A DNA stretch of 64,000 nucleotides from Nocardioides sp. Root140 (GCF_001426745.1 NZ_LMFI01000010.1:1028158-1092157); one strand, 5' to 3'. Positions 25,572 through 34,204 are shown, counted from the first letter of the stretch. Notes: generated by a model not told the origin, from the sequence alone. Made by a program: numbers and translations.

Positions 25572-26022
25572 CGTCCCCCGCGGGTGGCGGTCGACCAATC
25601 TGCCGGGGCCCGGCATCCTGCTCACCGTGTCGCCGGAGACCATGCCGCCGAGCGGGTTCAAGCCGGTGATCACGTTGACCTCGCGGGCCACGGACCTCCG
25701 GATGCGCGAGCACCAGGCCACCCTGCGCGAGCTCGTCGCGAGCACCTTCGACCGCGTCGACATCGAGGACTCGGACATCTACGACTTCCAGGGCGCCGAC
25801 GTGGGCTACCTCCGGTTCTTCCACCGCACTCCGCGCCACGACGTGATCGTCGAGGTCTGGAGCTGGCTGCGCGAGAGCCGGGTCTGGTCGCTGGCCTGCA
25901 GCGCGGACCACCGCGACCATCCCGACTTCAGTGATCTCTTCGACGACGTGGCGGCCACGTTCGACCTCGACGGTGCATCGAGCGCTCGCACGGAGCCGTT
26001 ACGAGGAAGGCGGACCGCATGA
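25558..26022 (+). CDS. Possible immunity or accessory protein (PsbP/DUF1795-like)
   Basis: The 154-residue product (GTG at 25558) has no signal peptide or membrane helix. Its pattern of a Pro-rich start, VITLTSRATDLRMREHQATL, and short strands with paired aromatics (VGYLRFFHRT, VEVWSWLRES) resembles the Mog1p/PsbP-like fold of DUF1795/LpqN-type proteins. The start overlaps the 3' end of the WXG100-like gene by 14 bases. A gene so coupled to a putative type VII effector is often its immunity protein or chaperone. That is inference, since no motif proves it. Confidence 0.55.
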   Translation: MLPVDVPRGWRSTNLPGPGILLTVSPETMPPSGFKPVITLTSRATDLRMREHQATLRELVASTFDRVDIEDSDIYDFQGADVGYLRFFHRTPRHDVIVEVWSWLRESRVWSLACSADHRDHPDFSDLFDDVAATFDLDGASSARTEPLRGRRTA

Positions 26023-26034
26023 CCAGTCCCCAGC

Positions 26035-27432
26035 TCACCGCCCGGTCGCGGTCACCCTGATCGTCGCGCCCTCGCGGGGCACGCTGGTGATGTTGCGGAC
26101 CTTCGGTTCGTCCTCGCCCACCGCCTCCACGTCGAACGCCGCGAACACCTCACGCAGCACCGCCACGCCCTCCATCAACGAGAACCCGGCGCCGATGCAG
26201 CGCCGTACGCCTCCACCGAACGGGATCCAGGTGTTGGCCGCCGGGCCGACCCGGTTGCCGTGCGGTTCGAGGAAGCGGTCCGGGTGGAAGCGGCCGGCCT
26301 CGGCGTGGTTCTCCTCGCGGGCGTGGGCCAGGATGATCGACGGCCCGACCGTGACGCCCGCAGGAAGGTCGACCCCGCCGATCGTGGCCGGCCTCATCAA
26401 CGTCCGGACCACCATCGGGATCACCGGGTGCAGGCGCATCGACTCCTTCAGCACCGCCTCCAACCAGGTGGTGTCGCCCTCACGGGCAGCGGTGCGGGTG
26501 CGGTCCAGCAGCTGCGGGTCGCGACCGACTTCGTGGAGCGCCCAGGCCAGGGCGGTCGCAGTGGTCTCGTGGCCGGCGAGCAGCAGTGTGACCAGCTGGT
26601 CGCGCAGCTCCTCGTCGCTGAGCCGGTCGCCCGCGTCATCGATGCGGATCAGCCTTGACAGCACGTCGGTGCGCTCGGCCAGGTCGGGTGCTTCGCGTCG
26701 TTCGGCGATCTCGGTGTAGAGCAGCCGGTCGAGGGCACGTTGGTTCTCGACCTGCGCCTTCCACGGCCCGTACTTCTGCAGCCTCGGCCATCCCCAGCCG
26801 AGCAGGATCACCGGGCTGATGTTGACGATCTGGTTCACCCGGGGGCGCATCGCGTCGAGCCGTTCGCCGTCGGTGACGCCGAAGACCACCCGCAGGATCA
26901 CCTCGAGCGTGAGGGCGTTCATCCGGTCGAGGGAGCGGAAGGTCTCGCCGTCACGCCAGGTCGAGACCTCGTCGCGTGCGACGTCGGCGACCAGTGACTC
27001 GTAGGAGTGGAGCGCGGCACCATTGAACGCCGGCATCAACAGCTTGCGGGCCCGCTTGTGGTCGGCACCGTCGACCAGCAGCAGCGAGTGGTCCCCCATG
27101 ATCGGGCCGAGCACCGCGTTTCCCTTGCCGGCATGGAAGAACTCCGGGTTCCCGGCGAAGATCTCGCGGGCCGCCTCGGGCCGCGCGAAGAGCACCAGTG
27201 GCTGGCTCCCCGGGATCAACCGCACCGTGAAGACGTCACCGAACTTGCGGTGCATCCAGGGCACGAACCGGTGCCGGAAGCGGAGCAGGCCGACACTCTG
27301 CGCGAGAGCCGGCCACGGCAGGCTGGGCGGCAGCTCGTCGCGGCGGAACTTCCTGCGACTGCCGGAGCGGAGCGTGGTGCGCGCCAGTCGCTCGTCGGTC
27401 AGCCTGGACACCTGCTGGTCGGTGAGAGCCAT
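26035..27432 (-). CDS. Cytochrome P450
   Basis: The 465-residue monooxygenase shows the oxygen-binding I-helix LLAGHETTATALAW, the ExxR motif in LKESMRLHP, and the heme-thiolate loop FGGGVRRCIGAGF with Cys412. No signal or membrane anchor is present, so it is a soluble class I enzyme needing a ferredoxin and reductase. It looks like the CYP138/CYP135-like branch rather than the steroid CYP125/142 enzymes, but I cannot settle the family. A TAGCAT -10 box (27444-27439, minus strand) lies 6 bases before the ATG. It is downstream of the sucrase/ferredoxin-like gene on the same strand. Confidence 0.93.
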   Translation of the reverse strand: MALTDQQVSRLTDERLARTTLRSGSRRKFRRDELPPSLPWPALAQSVGLLRFRHRFVPWMHRKFGDVFTVRLIPGSQPLVLFARPEAAREIFAGNPEFFHAGKGNAVLGPIMGDHSLLLVDGADHKRARKLLMPAFNGAALHSYESLVADVARDEVSTWRDGETFRSLDRMNALTLEVILRVVFGVTDGERLDAMRPRVNQIVNISPVILLGWGWPRLQKYGPWKAQVENQRALDRLLYTEIAERREAPDLAERTDVLSRLIRIDDAGDRLSDEELRDQLVTLLLAGHETTATALAWALHEVGRDPQLLDRTRTAAREGDTTWLEAVLKESMRLHPVIPMVVRTLMRPATIGGVDLPAGVTVGPSIILAHAREENHAEAGRFHPDRFLEPHGNRVGPAANTWIPFGGGVRRCIGAGFSLMEGVAVLREVFAAFDVEAVGEDEPKVRNITSVPREGATIRVTATGR

Positions 27433-27440
27433 CCTTGGAT

Positions 27441-27465
27441 GCTACAAGCGCGTTGCTACAAGCGC
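27441..27465. repeat. 14-bp-period duplication at the sucrase stop / P450 promoter
   Basis: GCTACAAGCGC occurs at 27441-27451 and again at 27455-27465. On the minus strand the upstream copy ends the sucrase/ferredoxin-like gene (CGC TTG TAG) and the other provides the TAGCAT -10 box of the P450. Confidence 0.6.
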
Positions 27466-28394
27466 CCGATCTCGACCCGGAACGCCTTCGTGGGCTTCGT
27501 CTTCGCATCGGCACAGCTCGCCCGCACCGGATCGCCCGGGGTCTCGGTCACGGTCACCCGGTGCAGGGTCGTCGATCCGGCGACACGGTGCCGGAACACC
27601 ACGCTGCTGGTCGTGGCCCGCGCCGAGCTCGCCTGGGCCGGCGGGCTGACCTCGACCAGCTCGAGACCGTCGACCCGGGTCTCCCCGAGGGCCTCCAGGA
27701 GGGCGATCTCCGCGGCCTGCACCGGCGGGTCGTAGGCCGTCCGGCCGCGCATGAGCGACGGCACGAGGCGGCCGGCGAGAGTCTCCGAGGCCACCCGTTC
27801 GGCCGACTCGACGTCGAGGCGACCGTAGGAGATGCCGTGCGGCAGGGTGAGCATGGCGCCGGCGAACCGGTGCCCGCCCAGGTGCGTGGTCTCCCAGGTC
27901 TCCTGGGGGTGCTCGGCACTCAACGCGGCCACGACGGGCCGGCCGAACTCCGCGCAGCACGCGTCGCGGCGTCCGTTGGTGCAGACCAGGAGCAGCGGGT
28001 GCTCGACTGGTTCGAGGCCCGACGACCGGCCCTCGGCGAGCCCGTCGAGATCGAGGTCGAGCAGGTCGTCGGCCACCTCGAACACGGTGGTCTCGAGCCA
28101 CGCGCGACCCGGTGCGGCGTACCCGAGGTACACCCGGAAGGCCTCGGTCGTCGAGGAGCGACCGTGCCGCCTGATCAGCTGGACGCGTACGCCGGCCTCG
28201 GCGGCGGTCTCGGCGAGACCTGTCCGCACGTGCTCGGGCAGGCCGCTCTCGGCGAGGGCCTTGTTGCCCCAGGGGCCGGTCTGCTCGACCAGGAGGTACG
28301 CCGCGTCGACGGCCGCCGATCCGGCCAACTGCTCGTCGAGTGCACCGACCGAGCACCGGAACCGGTCGGAGGAGGCGTTCGCGGGGTCCGTCAT
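27456..28394 (-). CDS. Sucrase/ferredoxin-like protein
   Basis: The 312-residue product belongs to the sucrase/ferredoxin-like family (thioredoxin-like [2Fe-2S] group): a central CTNGRRDACCAEFGRP with Cys residues suited to an iron-sulfur site, followed by TTHLGGHRFAGAMLTLPHG, a signature of the family. Function in bacteria is not settled; redox or electron transfer is the usual suggestion. Its ATG overlaps the stop of the SGNH hydrolase gene (ATGA). The adjacent downstream P450 makes an electron-donor role tempting, but this is inference. Confidence 0.8.
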   Translation of the reverse strand: MTDPANASSDRFRCSVGALDEQLAGSAAVDAAYLLVEQTGPWGNKALAESGLPEHVRTGLAETAAEAGVRVQLIRRHGRSSTTEAFRVYLGYAAPGRAWLETTVFEVADDLLDLDLDGLAEGRSSGLEPVEHPLLLVCTNGRRDACCAEFGRPVVAALSAEHPQETWETTHLGGHRFAGAMLTLPHGISYGRLDVESAERVASETLAGRLVPSLMRGRTAYDPPVQAAEIALLEALGETRVDGLELVEVSPPAQASSARATTSSVVFRHRVAGSTTLHRVTVTETPGDPVRASCADAKTKPTKAFRVEIGRL

Positions 28395-28978
28395 GCGCCG
28401 AACACCCCGAGCCAGCAGTCGGCGAGCACGTCGAACCCTTGGGGCGTCGGGTGCACGCCGTCGCTGACCAGCGCGCGAGCCCCGTCCGACGACGCGGCCT
28501 GCGCCATCGGCCCGTCGGTGGCCACCAGGTCCGCGTCGAACTCCTGCGCCAGTCGGCGCACCATGGCGATCTTCTCGTCGAGGTCGGCCCGCCACGACCA
28601 CTGCTCGTCGCGCACCGGCAGCAGGAACGGCTCGAGCACGATGATGCGCTCGACGCCGGCAGCGCGGGTGCGGACCAGCAGGTCGCGATATCCGGTCTCG
28701 AACCGGGACACCGGCGTCGGCTCCTGACGGGTGTAGCGGCGCCACATGTCGTTGACGCCGACCATGACGGAGACGACGTCCGGGGCGTGCGCGAGCACGT
28801 CGCGCCCCCAGCGCTGCTGCAGGTCAGGGACCCGGTGGCCGTTGATGCCGGTGTTCAGCACCTCGTGAGCGGGCAGGGCCGCGGCGACGCGGGCGACGTA
28901 CCCGGTGCCGAGGTCGGTCGGGTCGGTGAGGTCGCGGCCGGCCGCCGTGATCGAGTCGCCGGTGAGAAGGAGCCTCAC
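28391..28978 (-). CDS. SGNH/GDSL hydrolase
   Basis: The 195-residue product carries block I LLLTGDSITAAG with the nucleophile Ser, block III VMVGVNDMW, and block V DGVHPTPQG with the catalytic Asp and His. This is a lipase/esterase of the SGNH fold; the GTG start at 28978 leaves no signal peptide, so it acts in the cytosol. Its start overlaps the stop of the MFS-fusion gene, and its own stop overlaps the start of the sucrase/ferredoxin-like gene. The three are a tightly coupled operon. The substrate is unknown; deacetylation of a transported compound is possible. Confidence 0.88.
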   Translation of the reverse strand: MRLLLTGDSITAAGRDLTDPTDLGTGYVARVAAALPAHEVLNTGINGHRVPDLQQRWGRDVLAHAPDVVSVMVGVNDMWRRYTRQEPTPVSRFETGYRDLLVRTRAAGVERIIVLEPFLLPVRDEQWSWRADLDEKIAMVRRLAQEFDADLVATDGPMAQAASSDGARALVSDGVHPTPQGFDVLADCWLGVFGA

Positions 28979-30939
28979 GCGTCGGCCCTGATCTCCATGG
29001 CAAGGTCGATGTCGATGACCTCTGACTTGGCGCCGACGGTGAGCTTGCGGGAGGCGGCCCTGCCCGAGTCGGCCCCGGCCGCGCTGACGATGTAGATGCC
29101 CGCCAGCGGCAAGGGCACGGTGAACTCGCCCTCGTCGTCGGCGTGGTCGGAGAGCACGAAGTCGCCGCCGCCCTGGTGCAGCGTGACCAGGGCTCCGGGG
29201 ACGACCGCGCCACCGTCGGTGACCGTGCCCGACAGAGTCAGCTGTCGCTCCAGCGCGACGTCGTGCTGCAGCGAGCCACCACGGAAGTCGAGCACCTGTG
29301 CCTGCGGCGCCCAGCCACCGGCGTTGCCGATCAGGAGGTACTGCCCGGCGCCGGGCAGCGCCACCGAGAAGCGGCCTTCGTTGTCGCAGCGGGCCCAGTC
29401 GACCGGCCGGCCGTCCATGCGGGTGACCGTGACGATGGTGTGAGTCTGGCGGGGCACGTCGCCGCCGGGCAGGATCCGGCCGCGCACGACGGTCTCGCTG
29501 CGGTCTCCGGCGACCGCCACCGCCGGGACGCCCTCGCGTCCGGCAGCCACCGTCGAGGGCACCGGGATGCGGAGGATGACCAGGCAGGCGACGAAGCAGG
29601 CCAGCACGGAGAGCCAGAACATCAGCGTGAACGCGTGCTCGGCGGGAATCTGCCGCCCGGCGAAGCCGACCGTCATCGAGGTCAGGATCGCGGCGAGCAC
29701 GGCACTGGACGTCGACCCGCCGACCGCCCGCATCAGCGAGTTGAGGCCGTTCGCGGAGGCGGTCTCGGTGATCGGCACCGAGGCCATGATCAGCGTCGGC
29801 ATGGCCGCGAAGGCGAACGCCGTGCCGATGCCGACGAGCGTCGCCCCGATGATGATCTGGAGCACCGACTCGTGCACGAAGATGCGGAACACGTAGCCGC
29901 TGGCCATGATCGCGGAGCCGAGGAACATGGTGCTGCGCCCGCCGTACCGGGCGAGCAGGATGCCGGAGACCGGGGACAGCAGCACCATCACGAGTCCCGA
30001 GGGCACCATCGCCAGCCCGGCGGCACTGACGTCGAGGCCGAAGCCGTAGCCGGTGGCCTTGGGCAGCTCGAGCTGCTGCACGGTGAGCAGCATGTTGACG
30101 TACATCGAGAAGGCGATCAGCACCGACGCGACGTTGGTCAGCAGCACCGGCTTGCGTGCCGACGTACGCAGGTCGACCAGGGGCTCGCCGACCCGCAGCT
30201 CGTAGGGGAACCAGCCCGCCATCACGACGGCGGACAACGCGAGGCAGCCGAGCACTTCGGGGCTGGTCCAGCCCCACTGTCCGCCGTTGGTGACCGCGAG
30301 CAGGAACGAGGTGAGCGCGACCGAGAGGAGGACGGCGCCGCGGTAGTCGAAGCGCCCCGGAGAACGGACGTCGGACTCGTCGACGAGCAGGTAGACGCCG
30401 GCCGTGACCAGCACCCCGAACGACGCCGACACCCAGAACAGCGAGTGCCAGCCGAAGTGCTCGAAGAGTACGCCGGACAACGGGAGCCCGAGCGCACTGC
30501 CGATGCCGAGGGTGGCGCTCATCAGCGCGACACCGAAGCCGACCCGGGCGGGCGGCAGCTCGTCGCGCATGATGCTGATGCCGACCGGGATCATCGCCGC
30601 GGCGAAGCCCTGCAGCGCCCGGCCGATCAGGGCGGTCAGGAACACCGTGCCGATGGCCAGCATGAGCGAGCCCAGCACCATGCAGACCAGCGCGGTCAGG
30701 ATCATCCGCTTCTTGCCGAACATGTCGGCCAGCCTGGAGACGATCGGGGTGGCCACCGCGCCCGTGAGCAGCGTGATCGTCACCATCCACGAGGCGTTCG
30801 CCTCGGAGACGTCCAGGATCTGCGGGATCTCGGGGGTGAGCGGGACGACCAGGGTCTGCTGCAGCGCGGCGAGCATGCCGGCCAGCGAGAGCACCGTGAT
30901 GACCGCCCACGTGGGTGCCCGACGCGCGGCTGTGGTCAA
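28975..30939 (-). CDS. DHA2-type MFS transporter fused to regulatory-like beta domains
   Basis: The first ~470 residues form an MFS exporter of the EmrB/QacA type with about 14 helices, beginning VITVLSLAGMLAALQQTLVV and including RLADMFGKKRM. Residues from about 500 to 654 are different: two beta-sandwich repeats resembling carboxypeptidase regulatory-like or CNA-B domains (TRMDGRPVDWARCDNEGRFS, then GTVTDGGAVVPGALVTLHQG). Such domains are usually extracellular stalks or binding modules, and their attachment to an MFS protein is uncommon. It heads the operon with SGNH hydrolase and sucrase/ferredoxin-like genes, and lies 86 bases downstream of the LAL regulator on the same strand. Confidence 0.85.
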   Translation of the reverse strand: MTTAARRAPTWAVITVLSLAGMLAALQQTLVVPLTPEIPQILDVSEANASWMVTITLLTGAVATPIVSRLADMFGKKRMILTALVCMVLGSLMLAIGTVFLTALIGRALQGFAAAMIPVGISIMRDELPPARVGFGVALMSATLGIGSALGLPLSGVLFEHFGWHSLFWVSASFGVLVTAGVYLLVDESDVRSPGRFDYRGAVLLSVALTSFLLAVTNGGQWGWTSPEVLGCLALSAVVMAGWFPYELRVGEPLVDLRTSARKPVLLTNVASVLIAFSMYVNMLLTVQQLELPKATGYGFGLDVSAAGLAMVPSGLVMVLLSPVSGILLARYGGRSTMFLGSAIMASGYVFRIFVHESVLQIIIGATLVGIGTAFAFAAMPTLIMASVPITETASANGLNSLMRAVGGSTSSAVLAAILTSMTVGFAGRQIPAEHAFTLMFWLSVLACFVACLVILRIPVPSTVAAGREGVPAVAVAGDRSETVVRGRILPGGDVPRQTHTIVTVTRMDGRPVDWARCDNEGRFSVALPGAGQYLLIGNAGGWAPQAQVLDFRGGSLQHDVALERQLTLSGTVTDGGAVVPGALVTLHQGGGDFVLSDHADDEGEFTVPLPLAGIYIVSAAGADSGRAASRKLTVGAKSEVIDIDLAMEIRADA

Positions 30940-31001
30940 ACCCGGCTCCTGACGGTGGTGGTGGACACCCCGCAGTCTGCCAGCACCCGTCAGCCCCCGG
31001 C

Positions 31002-31043
31002 GATCAGTCCCGGAAGAGCCCAGGATCAGTCCCGGATGAGCCC
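31002..31043. repeat. 22-bp-period duplication at the end of the LAL gene
   Basis: A 20-base segment at 31024-31043, which encodes the last residues and stop of the LAL regulator, recurs at 31002-31021 with one mismatch. The second copy falls in the gap before the MFS-fusion gene and would encode a further LFRD-stop if read in that frame. Confidence 0.6.
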
Positions 31044-33995
31044 GCGTCTGCGCCCGATCGCCGCGGCCTCGGTGCGCCCGGACGCGCCGAGCTTGCCGAG
31101 GATGTTGGACACGTGGACGCTGACCGTCTTCACACTGATGAACAGCTGCTTGGCGATCTCGCCGTTGGTGCGCCCGACCGCGACCAGGGTCAGGATCTCG
31201 GTCTCGCGGGGGGTCAGCGTGGTCGAGGCCGCCGACTCGGCCCGCACCGGCGTGGTGCCGAGCGACTTCAACGCGTCGAGGACAGGTTTGGCGCCGAGCG
31301 TCTGCGCGGACTCGCGGGCCAGGTCGGCCAGCTCGCGGGCTCCGGCCACGTCACCCGACGCCCGCAGCACCGACGCCAGGTGGGTGCGCGCCCAGGCCAG
31401 CTCGAGGGCGTGCCCGAAGTCCTCGAAGAGGATCACCGTCTCGCGCCAGATCTCGATGAGGTCGTCGACCGGCGGGGTGTCGATGCCGGCCAGCCAGCGG
31501 AAACGCAGGATCTCGGCGTCGAGCCGTTTGCCCCAGGCCCGCCCCTCGGGACCCCACAGCACCGCGGACTCCGCGGCCGCGTCGAGGACGCGGTGCCCGA
31601 CGGCGAGCAGCTTCTCGGCGGTGGCGGCGTACGTCGCCCGTTCGTCGGTGCTCATCACCGGCACCGACGCCGAGAGGGCGGCGATGGTGACCGTGGACAA
31701 GCGCACCCGGGCCTGGAAGAGCTCGGGCCAGTTGGGGGTGAGCGTGTCGATGACCAGGTCGTGGGTGTCGACCACGGCCTGCGGCTTGGCGGCCCGTCCG
31801 AGCGCCTCGATCTCGACCGGCGCCGAGATGATCGCCAGCACCCCGTCGCGCGCCCAGTGCTTGCGCAGCCTGCGCAGCTCGGTCGCGTGCGCCCCACCGC
31901 GGGCGGTGAGGACGGCCAGCCGCAGCGCGACCAGCATGTCCTCGGCCATCGTCGGCGGCGACTGCCCGGTCATGTCGGTGAGCGCGAGCACCGACTCCCA
32001 CATGCCGACCACGTAGGCGATCTGGGCGTGCTGGAACCGGCAGTCGAAGGCGTACGGCGCCCACGGCACGCCGGCCTCCTTGGCCCGTGCGGTGCCCCGG
32101 GCGAACGCCTCGCAGGCCTCGGTGAACCGGCCACGGTCCTGATAGGCGCGGCCGAGCAGATAGAGGGCGCGCAGCTCGGAGTTGATCGCACCGGTCTCGA
32201 GGCCGCGGCGTACGGCGTCCTCGAGGGCGACCTCGAGCTCTTCCATCGGCACTCGTTTGTCGAGGCCGACCATGGTCACCGTCACGTCGGCCGCGGTCTT
32301 CGACAGGCTGTGCGTCTCGGAGAGCGCGAGCGCCTCCATCGCGGCCTCGCGGGCGCGCTCCTTGGTGTCGCTGCCGAGCATCACCCGGGCGAAGATGGCC
32401 AGCAGCTTGGCCCGTCCGCGAGTCGGCTCGGTGGGGATGAGGGCATAGCCCTGCTCGGCATGCGCCTCCCAGTTGGCGTCGTTGTCGAACAGCTGGGCGG
32501 TCTGGGCAGCGGCCAGGTGCAGGTGGGCCAGCGCCTCGGGGTCGGTGTCGTCGGACAGGGAGGCCAGGTGTCGCTCGAGCAACGTCAGCCCGCGGTGGGG
32601 CTGGCCGACGGCGAGCAGGGCGTCGCTGGCCTTGACCACCAGGTCGGTCACGTCGATGTCGGCGGCGAGCTTCGGGTCGCTGGCGATCTCGAGGGCGTGC
32701 TCGTAGTGACGCGAGGCCTCTTGAGGCCCACCGACGGCCATCGCCTCGTCACCGGCACGGATGCTGGCATCAAGTGCGGTGGCGAAGTCGCGGGCCGCCC
32801 GGGCGTGGTGCGCGAGCTCGGCCGCCGTACCGCCGGCGCGACCGTCGCGCAGGGCCCCGGCGTACGACGCGTGCAGCCGGACCCGTTCGCCGGGGAGCAG
32901 GTCGTCGTAGATCGCCTCGGCCAGCAGGGCGTGGCGGAAGGCGTAGGCGTCGTCGCGCGAGGTGACCAGGACGTGGGAGTCGACCGCGGAGCGCAGGGCG
33001 CGGTCGAGGTCGCCCTCGGACACGCCACTGGCCTCGACGAGGAGGCGGTGGGAGACCCGGCGTCCGGCGACGGAGATGGCGCGCACCACCTGGCGGCCGA
33101 CGTCGTCGAGCCGGTCGAGCCGGACCAGCAGCAGGTCGGCGAGGTCCTCGGGGACACGGGAGGCCCAGGTCGCGCCGACCAGCTCCTCGACGAAGAAGGC
33201 GTTGCCCTCGGCGCGGTCGACGATGTCGGAGACACCGGACTCGGTGAGGGTGTCGGGGTGCAGCTCGCGGATCAGCTCGCGCACGGCTGCCGGGCCGAGG
33301 GGGCTGAGCATGAGGCGCTCGACGCCGCGGATGCGGGACCACTCGGCAACCTGGGCACGCAGGGGGTGGCGGCGGTGCAGGTCTTCGGCGCGGTAGCTGA
33401 CCACCATCGCGACCGGCTCGAGGAAGGGCCGGCTGCACAGGAAGCTGATCAGGTCGCGGGTGGACTGGTCGGCCCAGTGGGCGTCTTCGATCACCAGCAG
33501 CGTCGGGGCCTTCGCGGCGGCGGCCTCGAGCAGGGCGTGCACGGCCTCGAAGATGTCGGAGCGGTCGACCGAGCCCTCTCCGGCGTCGCCGCTGAGCATG
33601 CGGCGGCCGGGTTGGAGGCGGCCGAGGCCCGGGTGCATGCCGGCGACGGTGTCGACCACGTCGGGCAGGTCGGTGGCCAGGCGGCCCATCACCTCGGAGA
33701 ACGGGAGGTAGGGCAGGGCGCTGTCGCCGAAGTCGAGGCAGTGGCCGGCGACGACCTGCCAGCCCTCGGCGAAGGCGACGTCGCGCAGCTCGGTCAGCAG
33801 GCGGGTCTTGCCGACCCCGGCGTCACCGGCCAGGAGCACGACATTCGGTTGGGCATTGGACTGGGCAGTGGGCTGGGCGTTCTGGCGCGCCTCGACCCTC
33901 GGCGGACGGACTCCGAGCATTTCGCTGAGCTCAGCGAGTTCGGTGTCGCGTCCGACGAGGGCCTGTTGAGTTCCGAGAGACGCCACGTCCCCCAT
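31026..33995 (-). CDS. LAL-type (large ATP-binding LuxR) transcriptional regulator
   Basis: The 989-residue regulator starts with an AAA-type ATPase: GRDTELAELSEM, then Walker A LLAGDAGVGKTRLL near residue 50, and the Walker B-like LLVIEDAHWAD. A long helical TPR-like middle follows. The C-terminus is a LuxR HTH (TPRETEILTLVAVGRTNGEI, then SVKTVSVHVSNILGKLGASG). Such MalT-like proteins integrate an inducer with ATP binding and activate nearby genes. The ATG at 33995 is preferred because upstream codons are Arg/Pro-rich and unlike the family. It is upstream of and on the same strand as the MFS-SGNH-sucrase operon, a likely target. Confidence 0.9.
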   Translation of the reverse strand: MGDVASLGTQQALVGRDTELAELSEMLGVRPPRVEARQNAQPTAQSNAQPNVVLLAGDAGVGKTRLLTELRDVAFAEGWQVVAGHCLDFGDSALPYLPFSEVMGRLATDLPDVVDTVAGMHPGLGRLQPGRRMLSGDAGEGSVDRSDIFEAVHALLEAAAAKAPTLLVIEDAHWADQSTRDLISFLCSRPFLEPVAMVVSYRAEDLHRRHPLRAQVAEWSRIRGVERLMLSPLGPAAVRELIRELHPDTLTESGVSDIVDRAEGNAFFVEELVGATWASRVPEDLADLLLVRLDRLDDVGRQVVRAISVAGRRVSHRLLVEASGVSEGDLDRALRSAVDSHVLVTSRDDAYAFRHALLAEAIYDDLLPGERVRLHASYAGALRDGRAGGTAAELAHHARAARDFATALDASIRAGDEAMAVGGPQEASRHYEHALEIASDPKLAADIDVTDLVVKASDALLAVGQPHRGLTLLERHLASLSDDTDPEALAHLHLAAAQTAQLFDNDANWEAHAEQGYALIPTEPTRGRAKLLAIFARVMLGSDTKERAREAAMEALALSETHSLSKTAADVTVTMVGLDKRVPMEELEVALEDAVRRGLETGAINSELRALYLLGRAYQDRGRFTEACEAFARGTARAKEAGVPWAPYAFDCRFQHAQIAYVVGMWESVLALTDMTGQSPPTMAEDMLVALRLAVLTARGGAHATELRRLRKHWARDGVLAIISAPVEIEALGRAAKPQAVVDTHDLVIDTLTPNWPELFQARVRLSTVTIAALSASVPVMSTDERATYAATAEKLLAVGHRVLDAAAESAVLWGPEGRAWGKRLDAEILRFRWLAGIDTPPVDDLIEIWRETVILFEDFGHALELAWARTHLASVLRASGDVAGARELADLARESAQTLGAKPVLDALKSLGTTPVRAESAASTTLTPRETEILTLVAVGRTNGEIAKQLFISVKTVSVHVSNILGKLGASGRTEAAAIGRRRGLIRD

Positions 33996-34045
33996 GATGC
34001 CGGGTTCGTGGGTGGTTTCGCTCGCGGGTTTCACCCGCACGGTGC

Positions 34046-34204
34046 TCAACTCGCGATGTCGTCGTCCAGTGGGCGGCGTACTGAAGGGATTCGGTCCGCG
34101 TCGCGCAGCTTGCGACGACGGCGGACGGGCTTCCACAGCTCACGGTTCCGGTTGTTGCGGTAGTCGATCTCGGCGTTGGCGTAGTAGATGCTGTTCGTGT
34201 CCAT
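34046..34204 (-). CDS. Small hypothetical protein, 52 residues
   Basis: The short frame reads MDTNSIYYANAEIDYRNNRN, then a basic stretch (KPVRRRRKLRDADR) and ends DDDIAS. The composition is unlike random high-GC codons (Tyr, Asn and Ile in a plausible order), so it may be real. It lies between hutI and the LAL regulator on the same strand, ending 51 bases before the LAL start. No ribosome site is obvious. The function is unknown, possibly a small basic DNA-associated protein. Confidence 0.5.
   Translation of the reverse strand: MDTNSIYYANAEIDYRNNRNRELWKPVRRRRKLRDADRIPSVRRPLDDDIAS

Noticed and set aside
29143..32016. A 957-codon frame opposite the MFS-fusion gene
   Set aside because: His/Arg/Gln-rich low-quality translation with no motif; the opposite strand has clear MFS and LAL domains.
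30915..34163. A 1082-codon open frame opposite the LAL regulator
   Set aside because: It is a shadow of a real minus-strand gene in high-GC DNA. The translation is Gly/Arg/Val-rich with no domains, and it runs across gene borders.
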